A stretch of 64,000 bases of DNA from the NCBI RefSeq assembly GCF_004565475.1, contig NZ_SRHX01000005.1, positions 124,001-188,000 of the forward strand, given 5' to 3'. This DNA is from Lonepinella koalarum (GTDB lineage: Bacteria > Pseudomonadota > Gammaproteobacteria > Enterobacterales > Pasteurellaceae). The position numbers and the translations under genes are program-made. This document shows, one piece after another, positions 48,041 to 57,037 of the stretch. Below the pieces are notes generated by a model that had not been told where the DNA came from, did not search any database, and saw nothing but the letters and a program-made list of their open reading frames with translations. Position 1 is the first letter of the stretch; the number at the start of each line of letters is the position of its first letter.

Positions 48041-50371
48041 ATGACAACCTGTGTTGAAATTCAATGTGATGATTTTGAGCTGAGCATTGAGACAAGCTCA
48101 AATGAAAAACGTTTAAACGTTTTACGAGATATGGCGTATAAACGTGGTATTGACTTGCCTAAATCAACCATCTATTTAAATGGTGTGGAAAACTTTGCTG
48201 TTAATATTCCAACCGATTGTGAAATTAAAAATAATCAATTTACCGCTACACAGCCGATCTTTTTTGAAAATAGCGAATATGCATTATGTTTAATATTTAA
48301 GAAAAAGGTTGTTTTTGCTCGTTCTTGCCATTATCACAAAATTATCAATGAAAAATTTCATTTAAAGAAAAATCTGTTTTTTGGCAATATTCAAACGAAA
48401 AATGAACTTGGTTGGTTTATTTTGCCAATTGAATATCAGCTTGAAAATGAATGTGTTAAGAAAATTGAGCTAAAATTTGAAATATTACCGACTAAAATTG
48501 ATTTAAAAGCAGATTTACCCGAAATTTATCGCACTATAGATAGTGAATTCCCTTTATTACGTTTTAATTTTCTAGGTAAAACCGAACAAGACACATCAGA
48601 AAGTAAAAAACGGGGCAATTTCCCGATTTTTTGGTTAGCTCATTTTCGTGAGCTGCGAGAACAACTTCACCGTAATTTAAAACTCATTATTCAACAGCCT
48701 CATAATCGCTTACGTGATAATCCGAAACAACTGAAAGCAGAACGAATTAAAAGCAAAATATCTCCACGCATCGTAGAAAAATGTATGGAGCATTTAAAAG
48801 CTGGTGAATATAATCATCGTTATGCAGTTAATCAGAAATATTTAAGTGTAGATAATGCCGAAAATCGCTTTATTAAATTTGTGATCAATCAAACACGTAA
48901 GCAATTACAACAAATTAATCGTCATTTATTTGCAGATTTATCTAACGATGAAGAGTTGGATTTTTCAATATTCTTAAAAGATGATTTAAATAAATGGCAA
49001 ATACAATTAATTAAATTAGAAAAATATAGCTTTTTAAATCAACTACAAGCAGAACCAAGCGGTTATACAAGCCTTGCTCTGCAACAAAAATCAGGCTACG
49101 GACAGGTTTACCGAATTTGGCAAGAAATGAAATACTATTTAGATTTCTTTATCCTAAATAAAAAGGTATCAATGAAGTCTATTGCCGAACTTTATGAAAT
49201 TTGGTGTTTTATTTCTGTTAAAAATATTATTGAGCAACTTGGCTTTAAACTAAAAAAACAAACAAAATATAAATTCAAACAAGGTGTTTTAGGTAATATT
49301 GAATTAAGTAATGGGTTAAACAGTGCTTTTGTATTTGAACATCACGATGGCTGTGAAATTCGCTTAGCTCACGAGCCGATATTTAGAAATTATGGTAAAA
49401 CCTTGCGTTCTTATTCGGTTAATCAGAAACCAGATATTGTATTAGAAATTACGTTTCCCAATAAAAATAAATCCATTATGGTGTTTGATGCCAAATATCG
49501 TGTTGAGAAAAAATTAAATCAAAGTGATGATGCAGAACAAGAAAGTAGTATTGATTATGCACCAGAAGATGCTATTAACCAAATGCACCGTTATCGTGAT
49601 GCGTTGATTTATCAAAATGAGCAACGATTACCTTATAAATCTCGTCCTGTATTTGGTGCTTATGTGCTTTATCCCGCATTATTTGAGCAAAATGTAGAAA
49701 ACAGTGATAACAATCCTTATGCTGACACTATTCGTGAAATTGGCATTGGTGCATTTCCATTATTACCCGCACAAAACAATCAAGGTGCAATTTGGCTAAC
49801 CGAATTTTTACGTCAAAAATTAACATCGCAAGAGTTAGATTTTACTGACAATCTATATTTACAGGAAGAAACGCATATTCCATACACAGGAATGCAACAG
49901 CGTTATCATCAAAATTTAGTTTTAACCGCAAGAATTGGTGATAATAGAAGTGTTGATTATATTGAAAAATTTCGCACAGGTACGACTAAATATTACCACA
50001 TTAAAGCAGATATATTTAAACCTGACGTGCAAAATATTTTAGTTTCGGAATTAAGTTATTTAGCAATTGCTTATCCAACCGATGAAAACAAATGGCAAAT
50101 AAGCCATGTTTATCCGATTAGAACTGTCAAAAAATCATCTAGAGATAATTTACAGAAAAACTATGCTAATGAGCTAGGAAGTGAGAATTATAGTCAAGAA
50201 AGTTATTATTTATTTGAATTTGGGGAAAGTGTTACGCTTAATCAAATAATTAAAAATATTCCTATTGATAAATTTAGGAAATCACTAAAATTAATCCCAT
50301 TTGGAAAATTAATGTTGAGTTCATATTTTGATGAAATTGATTCATTATATGAGAATTTATTACAAATATAA
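48041..50371 (+). CDS. McrC-like DUF2357 nuclease subunit
   Basis: 776 aa from ATG 48041, two bases after mcrB; an upstream TTG overlaps mcrB. The N-terminal ~200 residues form a beta-rich DUF2357-type module. The middle is helical (IKSKISPRIVEKCMEHLKAG, NRFIKFVINQTRKQL). A PD-(D/E)xK nuclease follows near residues 460-485 (KPDIVLEITF then MVFDAKYRVEKK). A tail of ~250 residues follows. It is much longer than E. coli McrC (348 aa). With McrB it probably forms a type IV restriction complex; the modification recognised is unknown. Confidence 0.82.
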   Translation: MTTCVEIQCDDFELSIETSSNEKRLNVLRDMAYKRGIDLPKSTIYLNGVENFAVNIPTDCEIKNNQFTATQPIFFENSEYALCLIFKKKVVFARSCHYHKIINEKFHLKKNLFFGNIQTKNELGWFILPIEYQLENECVKKIELKFEILPTKIDLKADLPEIYRTIDSEFPLLRFNFLGKTEQDTSESKKRGNFPIFWLAHFRELREQLHRNLKLIIQQPHNRLRDNPKQLKAERIKSKISPRIVEKCMEHLKAGEYNHRYAVNQKYLSVDNAENRFIKFVINQTRKQLQQINRHLFADLSNDEELDFSIFLKDDLNKWQIQLIKLEKYSFLNQLQAEPSGYTSLALQQKSGYGQVYRIWQEMKYYLDFFILNKKVSMKSIAELYEIWCFISVKNIIEQLGFKLKKQTKYKFKQGVLGNIELSNGLNSAFVFEHHDGCEIRLAHEPIFRNYGKTLRSYSVNQKPDIVLEITFPNKNKSIMVFDAKYRVEKKLNQSDDAEQESSIDYAPEDAINQMHRYRDALIYQNEQRLPYKSRPVFGAYVLYPALFEQNVENSDNNPYADTIREIGIGAFPLLPAQNNQGAIWLTEFLRQKLTSQELDFTDNLYLQEETHIPYTGMQQRYHQNLVLTARIGDNRSVDYIEKFRTGTTKYYHIKADIFKPDVQNILVSELSYLAIAYPTDENKWQISHVYPIRTVKKSSRDNLQKNYANELGSENYSQESYYLFEFGESVTLNQIIKNIPIDKFRKSLKLIPFGKLMLSSYFDEIDSLYENLLQI

Positions 50372-50397
50372 GATTGCTATAATGATGAATATTTACA

Positions 50398-50413
50398 GTT
50401 GGGTAAACCCAAC
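50398..50413. repeat. Small palindrome after the McrBC genes
   Basis: GTTGGG (50398-50403) pairs with CCCAAC (50408-50413) around TAAA, 27 bases past the mcrC-like stop. No T run follows. It resembles REP-type hairpins and mirrors the palindrome on the other side of the ATPase-McrBC block. Confidence 0.4.
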
Positions 50414-50490
50414 CAACATAACCAAACATCACTAGACAAGATAAATGGGAAAAATTGGACTTAATGGGAAGATGTGAGAAAAGAAAAGTG

Positions 50491-50512
50491 AAATTTGTGT
50501 TTACACAAATTT
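50491..50512. other. Perfect 9-bp palindrome in the 50.4-50.65 kb gap
   Basis: AAATTTGTG (50491-50499) pairs with CACAAATTT (50504-50512) around TTTA. The direct repeat AGGCTC (50519-50524 and 50538-50543 approximately) follows. It could be a weak terminator or an operator. Nothing else was recognised in this 284-base gap. Confidence 0.4.
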
Positions 50513-50655
50513 TGGCATAGGCTCCCAAATGGAGGATAGGCTCTTTTAATCATTTTTAACCGCACGTATTTAAAATCAATTTGAGTATCTGCTTAATTTT
50601 GCTATGATTGTGAGCAAAATAAGCATTATTAATCCAACACTATTAGGGAACTTGT

Positions 50656-51240
50656 ATGAATATTATTGCTCAAGAATTTTTAAGTACTGAAGAATTTGAA
50701 TTGCTAGATGAATTGCTCGAACGTTATGTTGTGAAAGGAAATGCTAATGCCGTAATTTCAGATTGTTCTGAACTAGATGGATTTTTAACTGCTATTCATT
50801 TGTCACCAACGCCCGTAATGCCAAGTTTTTGGTTGCCTGTATTGTTTAATCAAGAAAGTTCTTCTTTTGATGCTGATATAGAACAATTACAAGAGTTTAT
50901 GAATTTGATTTTCCGTCATTATAATTTTATTTCTCGTATATTGCGATTAGGCAAAAAGTTTTACCAACCTTTGTTGGCAGAAGTGCGAATAGAGCGCAGA
51001 AAGTTACTCTTATTATCCCCTTGGTGTAAAGGATTTATGCTGGGGGCGAAATTAGTAAAAATTAATCGACAAGCTAAAATTAAACCATTTTTAGAGATTA
51101 TTCGACAAAATACAAAAATACCTAAAGGAGATGTTCCTCTGATGGTTGAGCAACGGAAAACAGTAAAGCAAATTCAAAATGCAGTGCTTAGTATGTTTAC
51201 GACTTTAGTTCTAGTGTTTGATGAACAATCCAAGAAATAA
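50656..51240 (+). CDS. UPF0149 (YgfB/YecA) family protein
   Basis: 194 aa. The family pattern is clear: LLDELLERY near residue 16, CSELDGFLTAIHLSPTPVMPSFWLPVLF near residue 36 and LSPWCKGFMLGAKL near residue 118. YecA proteins often carry a C-terminal SEC-C zinc motif; it is absent here, so the protein resembles the shorter YgfB form. Function unknown. An AGGGAAC ribosome site precedes the ATG. It ends at a strong terminator facing trhP. Confidence 0.8.
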   Translation: MNIIAQEFLSTEEFELLDELLERYVVKGNANAVISDCSELDGFLTAIHLSPTPVMPSFWLPVLFNQESSSFDADIEQLQEFMNLIFRHYNFISRILRLGKKFYQPLLAEVRIERRKLLLLSPWCKGFMLGAKLVKINRQAKIKPFLEIIRQNTKIPKGDVPLMVEQRKTVKQIQNAVLSMFTTLVLVFDEQSKK

Positions 51241-51244
51241 TAAA

Positions 51245-51272
51245 AATGCCCTTAGTAATTGCTAAGGGCATT
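51245..51272. terminator. Bidirectional terminator between UPF0149 gene and trhP
   Basis: AATGCCCTTAG (51245-51255) pairs with CTAAGGGCATT (51262-51272), loop TAATTG. An AAAA run on the left gives T residues on the minus strand for trhP; the plus side is weaker. Confidence 0.85.
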
Positions 51273-51293
51273 CGCTATATAGTTATCTTAATC

Positions 51294-52676
51294 CTATTTA
51301 TGCGGATTTCTGGTATCCGTTCCATTTAAATTCCGCATCAACAACCCATAATCTAATTCAATATCTGCTGGTACGTCTAAAAACACAAAATGTCCATCGC
51401 CAAGACCAGCTTCAACATTTTCATTTTTGCGATTGAGCATGCGTTCGATTTTGAACACGATATTACCTTTAGGGGTCATCATTTCCACCGAATCACCGAC
51501 TAAAAATTTATTTTTTACGGCTACTTCCGCCATACCTTGATTATTACGTTTGCCAGTAAATTCGCCGACAAATTGTTGGCGTTCGGAAATGGAGTAGCCG
51601 TAGTCGTAATTTTGATATTCATCGTGGGTGTGTCGGCGTAAGAAACCCTCGGTATAACCACGGTGTGCTAAACTTTCTAACGTATCCATCAGGCTCTCAT
51701 CAAATGGCTTGCCCGCAGCGGCATCGTCAATGGCTTTGCGATACGCTTGAGCGGTTCTGGCACAGTAATAGAACGATTTTGTCCGACCTTCAATTTTCAG
51801 CGAATGTACACCTAATTTTGTTAATTGTTCAACGTGTTGCACGGCACGCAAATCTTTTGAATTCATAAAATAGGTGCCGTGTTCATCTTCAAAAGCAGTC
51901 ATTTGCTCATCAGGGCGGTGCGGTTCGGTGTATAAAAATACCTTGTCGGTATGGCTGCCCTCGCCTAAGGTAGGAGCAACATTTTTTACCTCAATTTCAG
52001 GTTCAAATTTTTGTACTGCCTCTTTTTCTACAATATTGCCGACCTCGTCAATGGTGCCTTCTTCCATTTTATATTCCCAACGGCAAGCATTGGTGCAAGT
52101 GCCTTGGTTTGGGTCGCGTTTGTTAATGTAACCCGATAGCAAACAACGCCCTGAATACGCCATACATAACGCTCCGTGTACGAAGATTTCCAGTTCAATA
52201 TCAGGTACTTGTTGACGAATTTCAGCAATTTCATCTAAAGAAAGCTCACGGGATAGGATCACTCGAGTTAAGCCCATTTGTTTCCAGAATTTCACCGTCG
52301 CCCAGTTCACCGCATTGGCTTGCACGGAAAGATGAATATCCATGTCAGGGAAATTCTCACGCACCATCATAATCAAGCCAGGATCGGACATAATTAAGGC
52401 ATCGGGCTGCATATCCACAACGACTTTTAAATCTTTAATAAAGGTTTTTAATTTGGAATTATGCGGTGCGATATTCACCACTACATAGAATTTTTTGCCA
52501 ACAGAATGGGCTTCGTCAATGGCAATTTTTAAATTAGCGTGGTTAAATTCGTTATTCCGCACACGCAAGCTATAACGGGGTTGTCCTGCATAAACGGCAT
52601 CGGCACCATAGGCAAACGCGTAACGCATATTTTTTAGCGTGCCAGCAGGGGAAAGTAATTCGGGTTTAAACGTCAT
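51294..52676 (-). CDS. trhP: tRNA 5-hydroxyuridine modification protein TrhP (YegQ), U32 peptidase family
   Basis: 460 aa. The U32 family core is present: KPELLSPAGTLKNMRYAFAYGADAVYAGQ at the start, EIFVHGALCMAYSGRCLLSGYINKRDPNQGTCTNACRWEY near residue 165, and SLKIEGRTKSFYYCARTAQAYRKAID near residue 290. YegQ/TrhP is needed with prephenate for ho5U34 formation in tRNA. The four cysteines for an Fe-S cluster are plausible in the central segment and later parts. Single gene, divergent from the TorD-like gene. Confidence 0.92.
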   Translation of the reverse strand: MTFKPELLSPAGTLKNMRYAFAYGADAVYAGQPRYSLRVRNNEFNHANLKIAIDEAHSVGKKFYVVVNIAPHNSKLKTFIKDLKVVVDMQPDALIMSDPGLIMMVRENFPDMDIHLSVQANAVNWATVKFWKQMGLTRVILSRELSLDEIAEIRQQVPDIELEIFVHGALCMAYSGRCLLSGYINKRDPNQGTCTNACRWEYKMEEGTIDEVGNIVEKEAVQKFEPEIEVKNVAPTLGEGSHTDKVFLYTEPHRPDEQMTAFEDEHGTYFMNSKDLRAVQHVEQLTKLGVHSLKIEGRTKSFYYCARTAQAYRKAIDDAAAGKPFDESLMDTLESLAHRGYTEGFLRRHTHDEYQNYDYGYSISERQQFVGEFTGKRNNQGMAEVAVKNKFLVGDSVEMMTPKGNIVFKIERMLNRKNENVEAGLGDGHFVFLDVPADIELDYGLLMRNLNGTDTRNPHK

Positions 52677-52800
52677 AATAAAATTTTCTCTGAGTACAAA
52701 TCAGTAGCTCACTTAGTATAGGTAAGCCGTTAAAAAGAGCAGTATTTTAACAAAAAATATGTTAAAGTGCGGTAGAAATTTTGAATATTTTGGAAAATTT

Positions 52801-53349
52801 ATGGCAACGGAAAATCTCAGCAATTTTTCATTAATTAGCCGTTTATTCGGTAATTTATTTTATCGCTGTCCGACAGATCCGATTTTAGCTGGCGTATTCG
52901 GCTGGTTGCAACAGGGCGGATTAAGCCAAGTTTGGGTGTTGGAAACGGATAAACAAACCCAATCCGCTATTGAAAGTTTGCAAATTCCGTTGGATTTAAC
53001 GTTACTCGCTCAGGAATATCACAAACTTTTTGCCAATGTTTCACCTGCTATTTCAGCTTATGGCTTGAATGTGGAGGAATTTGTGGCATTTCGTAAAGAG
53101 AGAGCCATGTCCGAAGTGGAAAGTGCGGATCATTTTGGGTTACTTTTTTTAACCGCTTCTTGGATTGAAGATAACCTCGATTCAGTAGATGCTCAACGAG
53201 AATTATTTGAACGTTTTTTATTACCTTGTGCTAGCCAGTTTTTAAACCAAGTGGAAACGCAGGCAAGTTTGCCGTTTTATAAGGCGTTAGCGTTGTTGTC
53301 GAGAGAAATTTTAGCCGCCATGGCGGATGAATTGGATGAAAATGATTGA
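52801..53349 (+). CDS. TorD/DmsD-like redox chaperone
   Basis: 182 aa from ATG 52801 ([24 protein letters not shown]). An ORF start at 52759 lies in an uptake signal and is rejected. It is all-helical with the TorD-family arrangement: a central [10 protein letters not shown] (E-Y-x-x-L-F type), [17 protein letters not shown]-like segment near residue 108 ([12 protein letters not shown]) and a C-terminal PCASQFL near residue 145. Such chaperones bind Tat signal peptides of molybdoenzymes. No molybdoenzyme is next to it. Its last codons overlap thiQ by eight bases. Confidence 0.7.
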   Translation: MATENLSNFSLISRLFGNLFYRCPTDPILAGVFGWLQQGGLSQVWVLETDKQTQSAIESLQIPLDLTLLAQEYHKLFANVSPAISAYGLNVEEFVAFRKERAMSEVESADHFGLLFLTASWIEDNLDSVDAQRELFERFLLPCASQFLNQVETQASLPFYKALALLSREILAAMADELDEND

Positions 53350-53971
53350 ATTAAAGAAACTCAAATTCCAATATAAAACCATGCCTATGCAATTTGATTT
53401 ACATATTGCTAAAGGCGAAAAAGTAGCGATTGTCGGTGCAAGTGGTGCGGGCAAAAGTACGCTGTTGAATTTAATTGCAGGGTTTGAAATAGCAAATTCA
53501 GGTGATATTTATTTAAACGGTGAAAAACATAATACTACTGAACCTTATCAACGTCCTGTATCTATGTTATTTCAAGAAAATAATGTGTTTCCCCATTTAA
53601 CGGTTTTTCAAAATATTGCATTTGGGCTAAAAGCCAATTTAAAGTTGAATAATCAACAAGTCCAACTTGTCGAGCAGGCAGCAAGTGCGGTAGGATTAAG
53701 CGAATTTTTGCAACGAAAACCCACCGCACTTTCCGGTGGACAAAAGCAAAGAGTGGCGTTAGCCCGTTGTTTATTGCGAGATAAACCGATATTATTATTG
53801 GACGAACCGTTTTCCGCGCTTGATCCGCAATTACGTCAAGAAATGTTGGATTTGTTGTTGAAATTAAGTAATGAAAAAAATATCACCTTATTAATGGTGA
53901 CACATCAACCTAATGAATTGGTTGGTAAAATTGACCGTGTTATTAAAATTGAAAATGGATTTATAGTATGA
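53342..53971 (+). CDS. thiQ: Thiamine-type ABC transporter ATPase ThiQ
   Basis: 209 aa from ATG 53342, inside the TorD-like stop region (ATGATTGA). Complete ABC ATPase: Walker [15 protein letters not shown] near residue 32, Q-loop [13 protein letters not shown] near residue 75, signature [16 protein letters not shown] near residue 125, Walker [15 protein letters not shown] and H-loop VTHQP. The short length and GASGAGKST pattern suit ThiQ. The usual thiB and thiP genes, which I recall just upstream of thiQ-bioB in H. influenzae, are absent here. Confidence 0.75.
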   Translation: MIELKKLKFQYKTMPMQFDLHIAKGEKVAIVGASGAGKSTLLNLIAGFEIANSGDIYLNGEKHNTTEPYQRPVSMLFQENNVFPHLTVFQNIAFGLKANLKLNNQQVQLVEQAASAVGLSEFLQRKPTALSGGQKQRVALARCLLRDKPILLLDEPFSALDPQLRQEMLDLLLKLSNEKNITLLMVTHQPNELVGKIDRVIKIENGFIV

Positions 53972-54972
53972 TTAAGCAACCTTTACAAATTTATTCCATT
54001 ACCCCCCACAAAACCGCTGAATATTGGTCAGTGTGTAAAGTGGAAGCCTTGTTTGAAACGCCTTTTTTAGAGCTGGTTTTTAAAGCGGCTCAAATTCACC
54101 GTGAAAACTTTAATCCGCAAGCCATTCAACTTTCTACCCTCATGTCCATTAAAACGGGGGGATGTCCAGAAGATTGTCATTATTGTCCACAATCCGCTCG
54201 CTATCAAACGGGTGTGCAAAAACAAGATTTATTAGATATTGCCGATATTTTAGAAAAAGCCAAAATTGCTAAATCTCGTGGGGCAAGCCGTTTTTGTATG
54301 GGGGCAGCGTGGCGTGGACCAAAGCCAAAAGATGTGGCAAAAATTACCGAAATTGTTAAAGCAGTGAAGTCTTTAGGTTTGGAAACCTGTGGCACCTTTG
54401 GTATGTTAGAAGATGGTATGGCAGAAGACTTAAAACAAGCAGGCTTGGATTACTACAATCATAATCTTGACACCGCCCCTGAGCATTATTCTGAGATTAT
54501 TGGCACACGCCGTTTTGATGATCGCATGAGTACGCTTGGTAAAGTACGCAAAGCGGGCTTAAAAGTGTGTTGTGGCGGTATTGTGGGTATGAACGAAACC
54601 CGTAAAGAGCGAGCAGGCTTGATCGCAAGTTTGGCGAATTTAGATCCGCAACCTGAATCCGTGCCGATTAATCAGTTAGTCAAAGTGGAAGGTACGCCGT
54701 TAGAAGATGCAGATGATTTGGATTGGACCGAATTTGTGCGAACTATTGCGGTGGCGAGAATTACTATGCCACAAAGCTATGTGAGATTATCTGCTGGACG
54801 GCAGGGAATGACGGAAGAAATGCAAGCCATGTGCTTTATGGCTGGAGCCAATTCGATTTTTTACGGCGATAAATTATTAGTTACCGAAAACCCAGAAGAA
54901 GATGGCGATCAGCTGTTGATGGCGAAGTTAGATCTGGAGCCTGAGACAGCGGAGAATCGGTTGGTGAGATAA
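53968..54972 (+). CDS. bioB: Biotin synthase
   Basis: 334 aa. Radical-SAM enzyme that inserts sulfur into dethiobiotin. The CxxxCxxC cluster lies in [17 protein letters not shown] near residue 62. Cysteines for the auxiliary 2Fe-2S cluster follow ([34 protein letters not shown]), and the [30 protein letters not shown] end is typical. It overlaps thiQ by four bases (ATGA), so it is translationally coupled. A plus-strand terminator ends the operon. Confidence 0.97.
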   Translation: MIKQPLQIYSITPHKTAEYWSVCKVEALFETPFLELVFKAAQIHRENFNPQAIQLSTLMSIKTGGCPEDCHYCPQSARYQTGVQKQDLLDIADILEKAKIAKSRGASRFCMGAAWRGPKPKDVAKITEIVKAVKSLGLETCGTFGMLEDGMAEDLKQAGLDYYNHNLDTAPEHYSEIIGTRRFDDRMSTLGKVRKAGLKVCCGGIVGMNETRKERAGLIASLANLDPQPESVPINQLVKVEGTPLEDADDLDWTEFVRTIAVARITMPQSYVRLSAGRQGMTEEMQAMCFMAGANSIFYGDKLLVTENPEEDGDQLLMAKLDLEPETAENRLVR

Positions 54973-55097
54973 CGTTAATTAAATAAAATGTAGATTAAAA
55001 TGAAGATGTTAATGTGATTACCATTGTTTTACTCATTCGAATATGCAAGAAATCTATATAGCGTGATTTCAGATCATTATGGTCGGTATAAATTTTA

Positions 55098-55131
55098 GGG
55101 TTAATCTTTTTGTAAGATTAACCCATTTTTT
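55098..55131 (+). terminator. Terminator of the TorD-like/thiQ/bioB operon
   Basis: GGGTTAATCTT (55098-55108) pairs with AAGATTAACCC (55114-55124) and is followed by a T run (55126-55131) on the plus strand. It lies 125 bases past bioB, just before convergent doxX. Confidence 0.85.
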
Positions 55132-55142
55132 CAAAGTAAAGA

Positions 55143-55562
55143 TTAGTCTGCTTTCAAGGCATATTTTCCTGAGCCAAGGTGCATAATTGACCAAAATGCA
55201 AATAGATAAGTCGTCACGCCTTCAATTGCCCATGCCCCCGTTGGAGCAAGTGCGAAAATGAGCGGAATGTATCTTACCAGAATAATGATGATACAAGAAA
55301 TCACGCCAATAAAAGCATTAATACGCGTGAAAACCCCAAACATAATAAAAATTGGTACAACTATTTCACATACATAAACGGCATTAGCAAAGAAAGCTGG
55401 CAATCCGAGTTCAATAAATCTATCCGTGATAAAATCTATGCCACCAGTGACTTTATGAATACCATGTAATAAAAACATAAAAGCAAAACTAACACGCAAA
55501 ATGAATTTTGCTAAGTCTGGTTTATTGACGGATTGGTTGATTTTTTCAATTGTTGTACTCAT
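55143..55562 (-). CDS. DoxX-family membrane protein
   Basis: 139 aa with four membrane helices. The DoxX/YqjF pattern is present: LAKFILRVSFAFMFLLHGIHKVTGG near residue 18, a second helix FFANAVYVCEIVVPIFIMFGVFTRINAF, and HLGSGKYALKAD at the end. Members associate with respiratory or oxidative-stress functions, but the role of this one is unknown. It follows hemL on the same strand after a 34-base gap and may be co-transcribed. Confidence 0.85.
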   Translation of the reverse strand: MSTTIEKINQSVNKPDLAKFILRVSFAFMFLLHGIHKVTGGIDFITDRFIELGLPAFFANAVYVCEIVVPIFIMFGVFTRINAFIGVISCIIIILVRYIPLIFALAPTGAWAIEGVTTYLFAFWSIMHLGSGKYALKAD

Positions 55563-55596
55563 TAATCATTCCTTAGTTGTGTTTGTGTTAAATAAT

Positions 55597-56883
55597 TTAT
55601 AGGGATAATTGTGTAAAAGCCCAATCTGCGGTTGTTAAAGTGCGATCAATATCTTGATCAGAATGGGCTAATGACATAAAACCAGCTTCATAAGCTGACG
55701 GTGCAAGATAAACGCCTTTTTCTAACATTAAATGGAAGAAACGATTAAATTTTGTGGCATCGCATAGCATAACCTGTTGGAAATTGGTGATTTCTTGTTG
55801 TTCGGTAAAGAACAAACCAAACATACCTCCCACATATTGTACTTGGAATGGTATGCTGTATCTATTTGCAAGCATTTTTAAGCCTAGCGCGAGTTTTTCC
55901 GTTTTTTCGGCTAATTTTTGTTGATTGCCGTCTTTGCTTAATTCGGTTAAACAAGCTAATCCTGCAGCCATTGCAATGGGATTGCCTGATAAGGTGCCAG
56001 CTTGATAAACAGGACCTGTTGGGGCAATATATTGCATAATTTCACGTTTACCGCCAAAGGCACCCACAGGCATACCACCACCAATAATTTTACCTAAGCA
56101 AGTGAGATCGGGGGTAACGCCGTAATAAGATTGGGCGCCACCTAATGCCACACGAAAGCCTGTCATTACTTCATCAATAATAAATACTGTGCCATATTGA
56201 TCACAAAGTTGGCGTAAACCTTTTAAGAACCCCTCTTTGGGTGGAATACAGTTCATATTGCCTGCCACAGGTTCAATAATTAAACAAGCGACTTCATTAG
56301 GATATTGCTCAAAGGCTTGTTTAACTGAATTAAGATCGTTATAAGTACAGGTTAAGGTATGTTTAGCAAAATCTTCTGGCACACCAGGGGAACTAGGTTG
56401 ACCTAAAGTTAAGGCTCCTGAGCCTGCTTTGACCAATAAGGAATCGGAATGACCATGGTAACAACCTTCAAATTTAATGATTTTATCTCGTCCCGTATAG
56501 CCTCGAGCTAAACGAATAGCGGACATGGTCGCTTCCGTGCCAGAACTGACCATTCTGACTAATTCAATAGATGGCATCAGTTTACAAACCAATTCTGCCA
56601 AAGTGATTTCCCCTTCTGTAGGTGCACCGAAACTTAATCCATTTGGTACAGCTTTTAATACCGCGTCAATAATAGCGGGGTGATTATGCCCGAGTACCAT
56701 AGGTCCCCATGATCCGACATAATCAATATATTGCTTGCCGTCGCTATCAATAATATAAGCACCGGATGCTTTTTGAATAAAGACGGGGGTACCACCTACG
56801 CCTTTAAAGGCACGTACAGGGGAATTAACGCCACCGGGGATAACCCGTTCTGCGCGAGAAAAAAGTGCGGTTGAATTTGACAT
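55597..56883 (-). CDS. hemL: Glutamate-1-semialdehyde 2,1-aminomutase
   Basis: 428 aa from ATG 56883 ([26 protein letters not shown]), which follows AAGGAAAAA; an upstream in-frame start at 56904 lacks support. PLP enzyme making 5-aminolevulinate in the C5 heme route. PLP-binding features: [10 protein letters not shown] near residue 240 and the Schiff-base Lys in [19 protein letters not shown] near residue 266. Length matches HemL. An uptake signal lies near its start (56864). Confidence 0.97.
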   Translation of the reverse strand: MSNSTALFSRAERVIPGGVNSPVRAFKGVGGTPVFIQKASGAYIIDSDGKQYIDYVGSWGPMVLGHNHPAIIDAVLKAVPNGLSFGAPTEGEITLAELVCKLMPSIELVRMVSSGTEATMSAIRLARGYTGRDKIIKFEGCYHGHSDSLLVKAGSGALTLGQPSSPGVPEDFAKHTLTCTYNDLNSVKQAFEQYPNEVACLIIEPVAGNMNCIPPKEGFLKGLRQLCDQYGTVFIIDEVMTGFRVALGGAQSYYGVTPDLTCLGKIIGGGMPVGAFGGKREIMQYIAPTGPVYQAGTLSGNPIAMAAGLACLTELSKDGNQQKLAEKTEKLALGLKMLANRYSIPFQVQYVGGMFGLFFTEQQEITNFQQVMLCDATKFNRFFHLMLEKGVYLAPSAYEAGFMSLAHSDQDIDRTLTTADWAFTQLSL

Positions 56884-57037
56884 GTTTTTTCCTTTTATAA
56901 TCACTCATCTAAGATTATTGTACTGTATTTTCTAGCGGATTTTCGCTTTTTTGTAAAAAATATTCTGCAATCAAATAGGATTAATGCTATGCTTTGCAAT
57001 ATTTTTTAGCTGTAGCTTGATAAGGCAAACAAAGGAT

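Noticed and set aside
52677-52800. TPP riboswitch upstream of the thiQ operon
   Set aside because: None of the conserved TPP-aptamer segments were found in the 124-base leader; a lone CTGAG is not enough.
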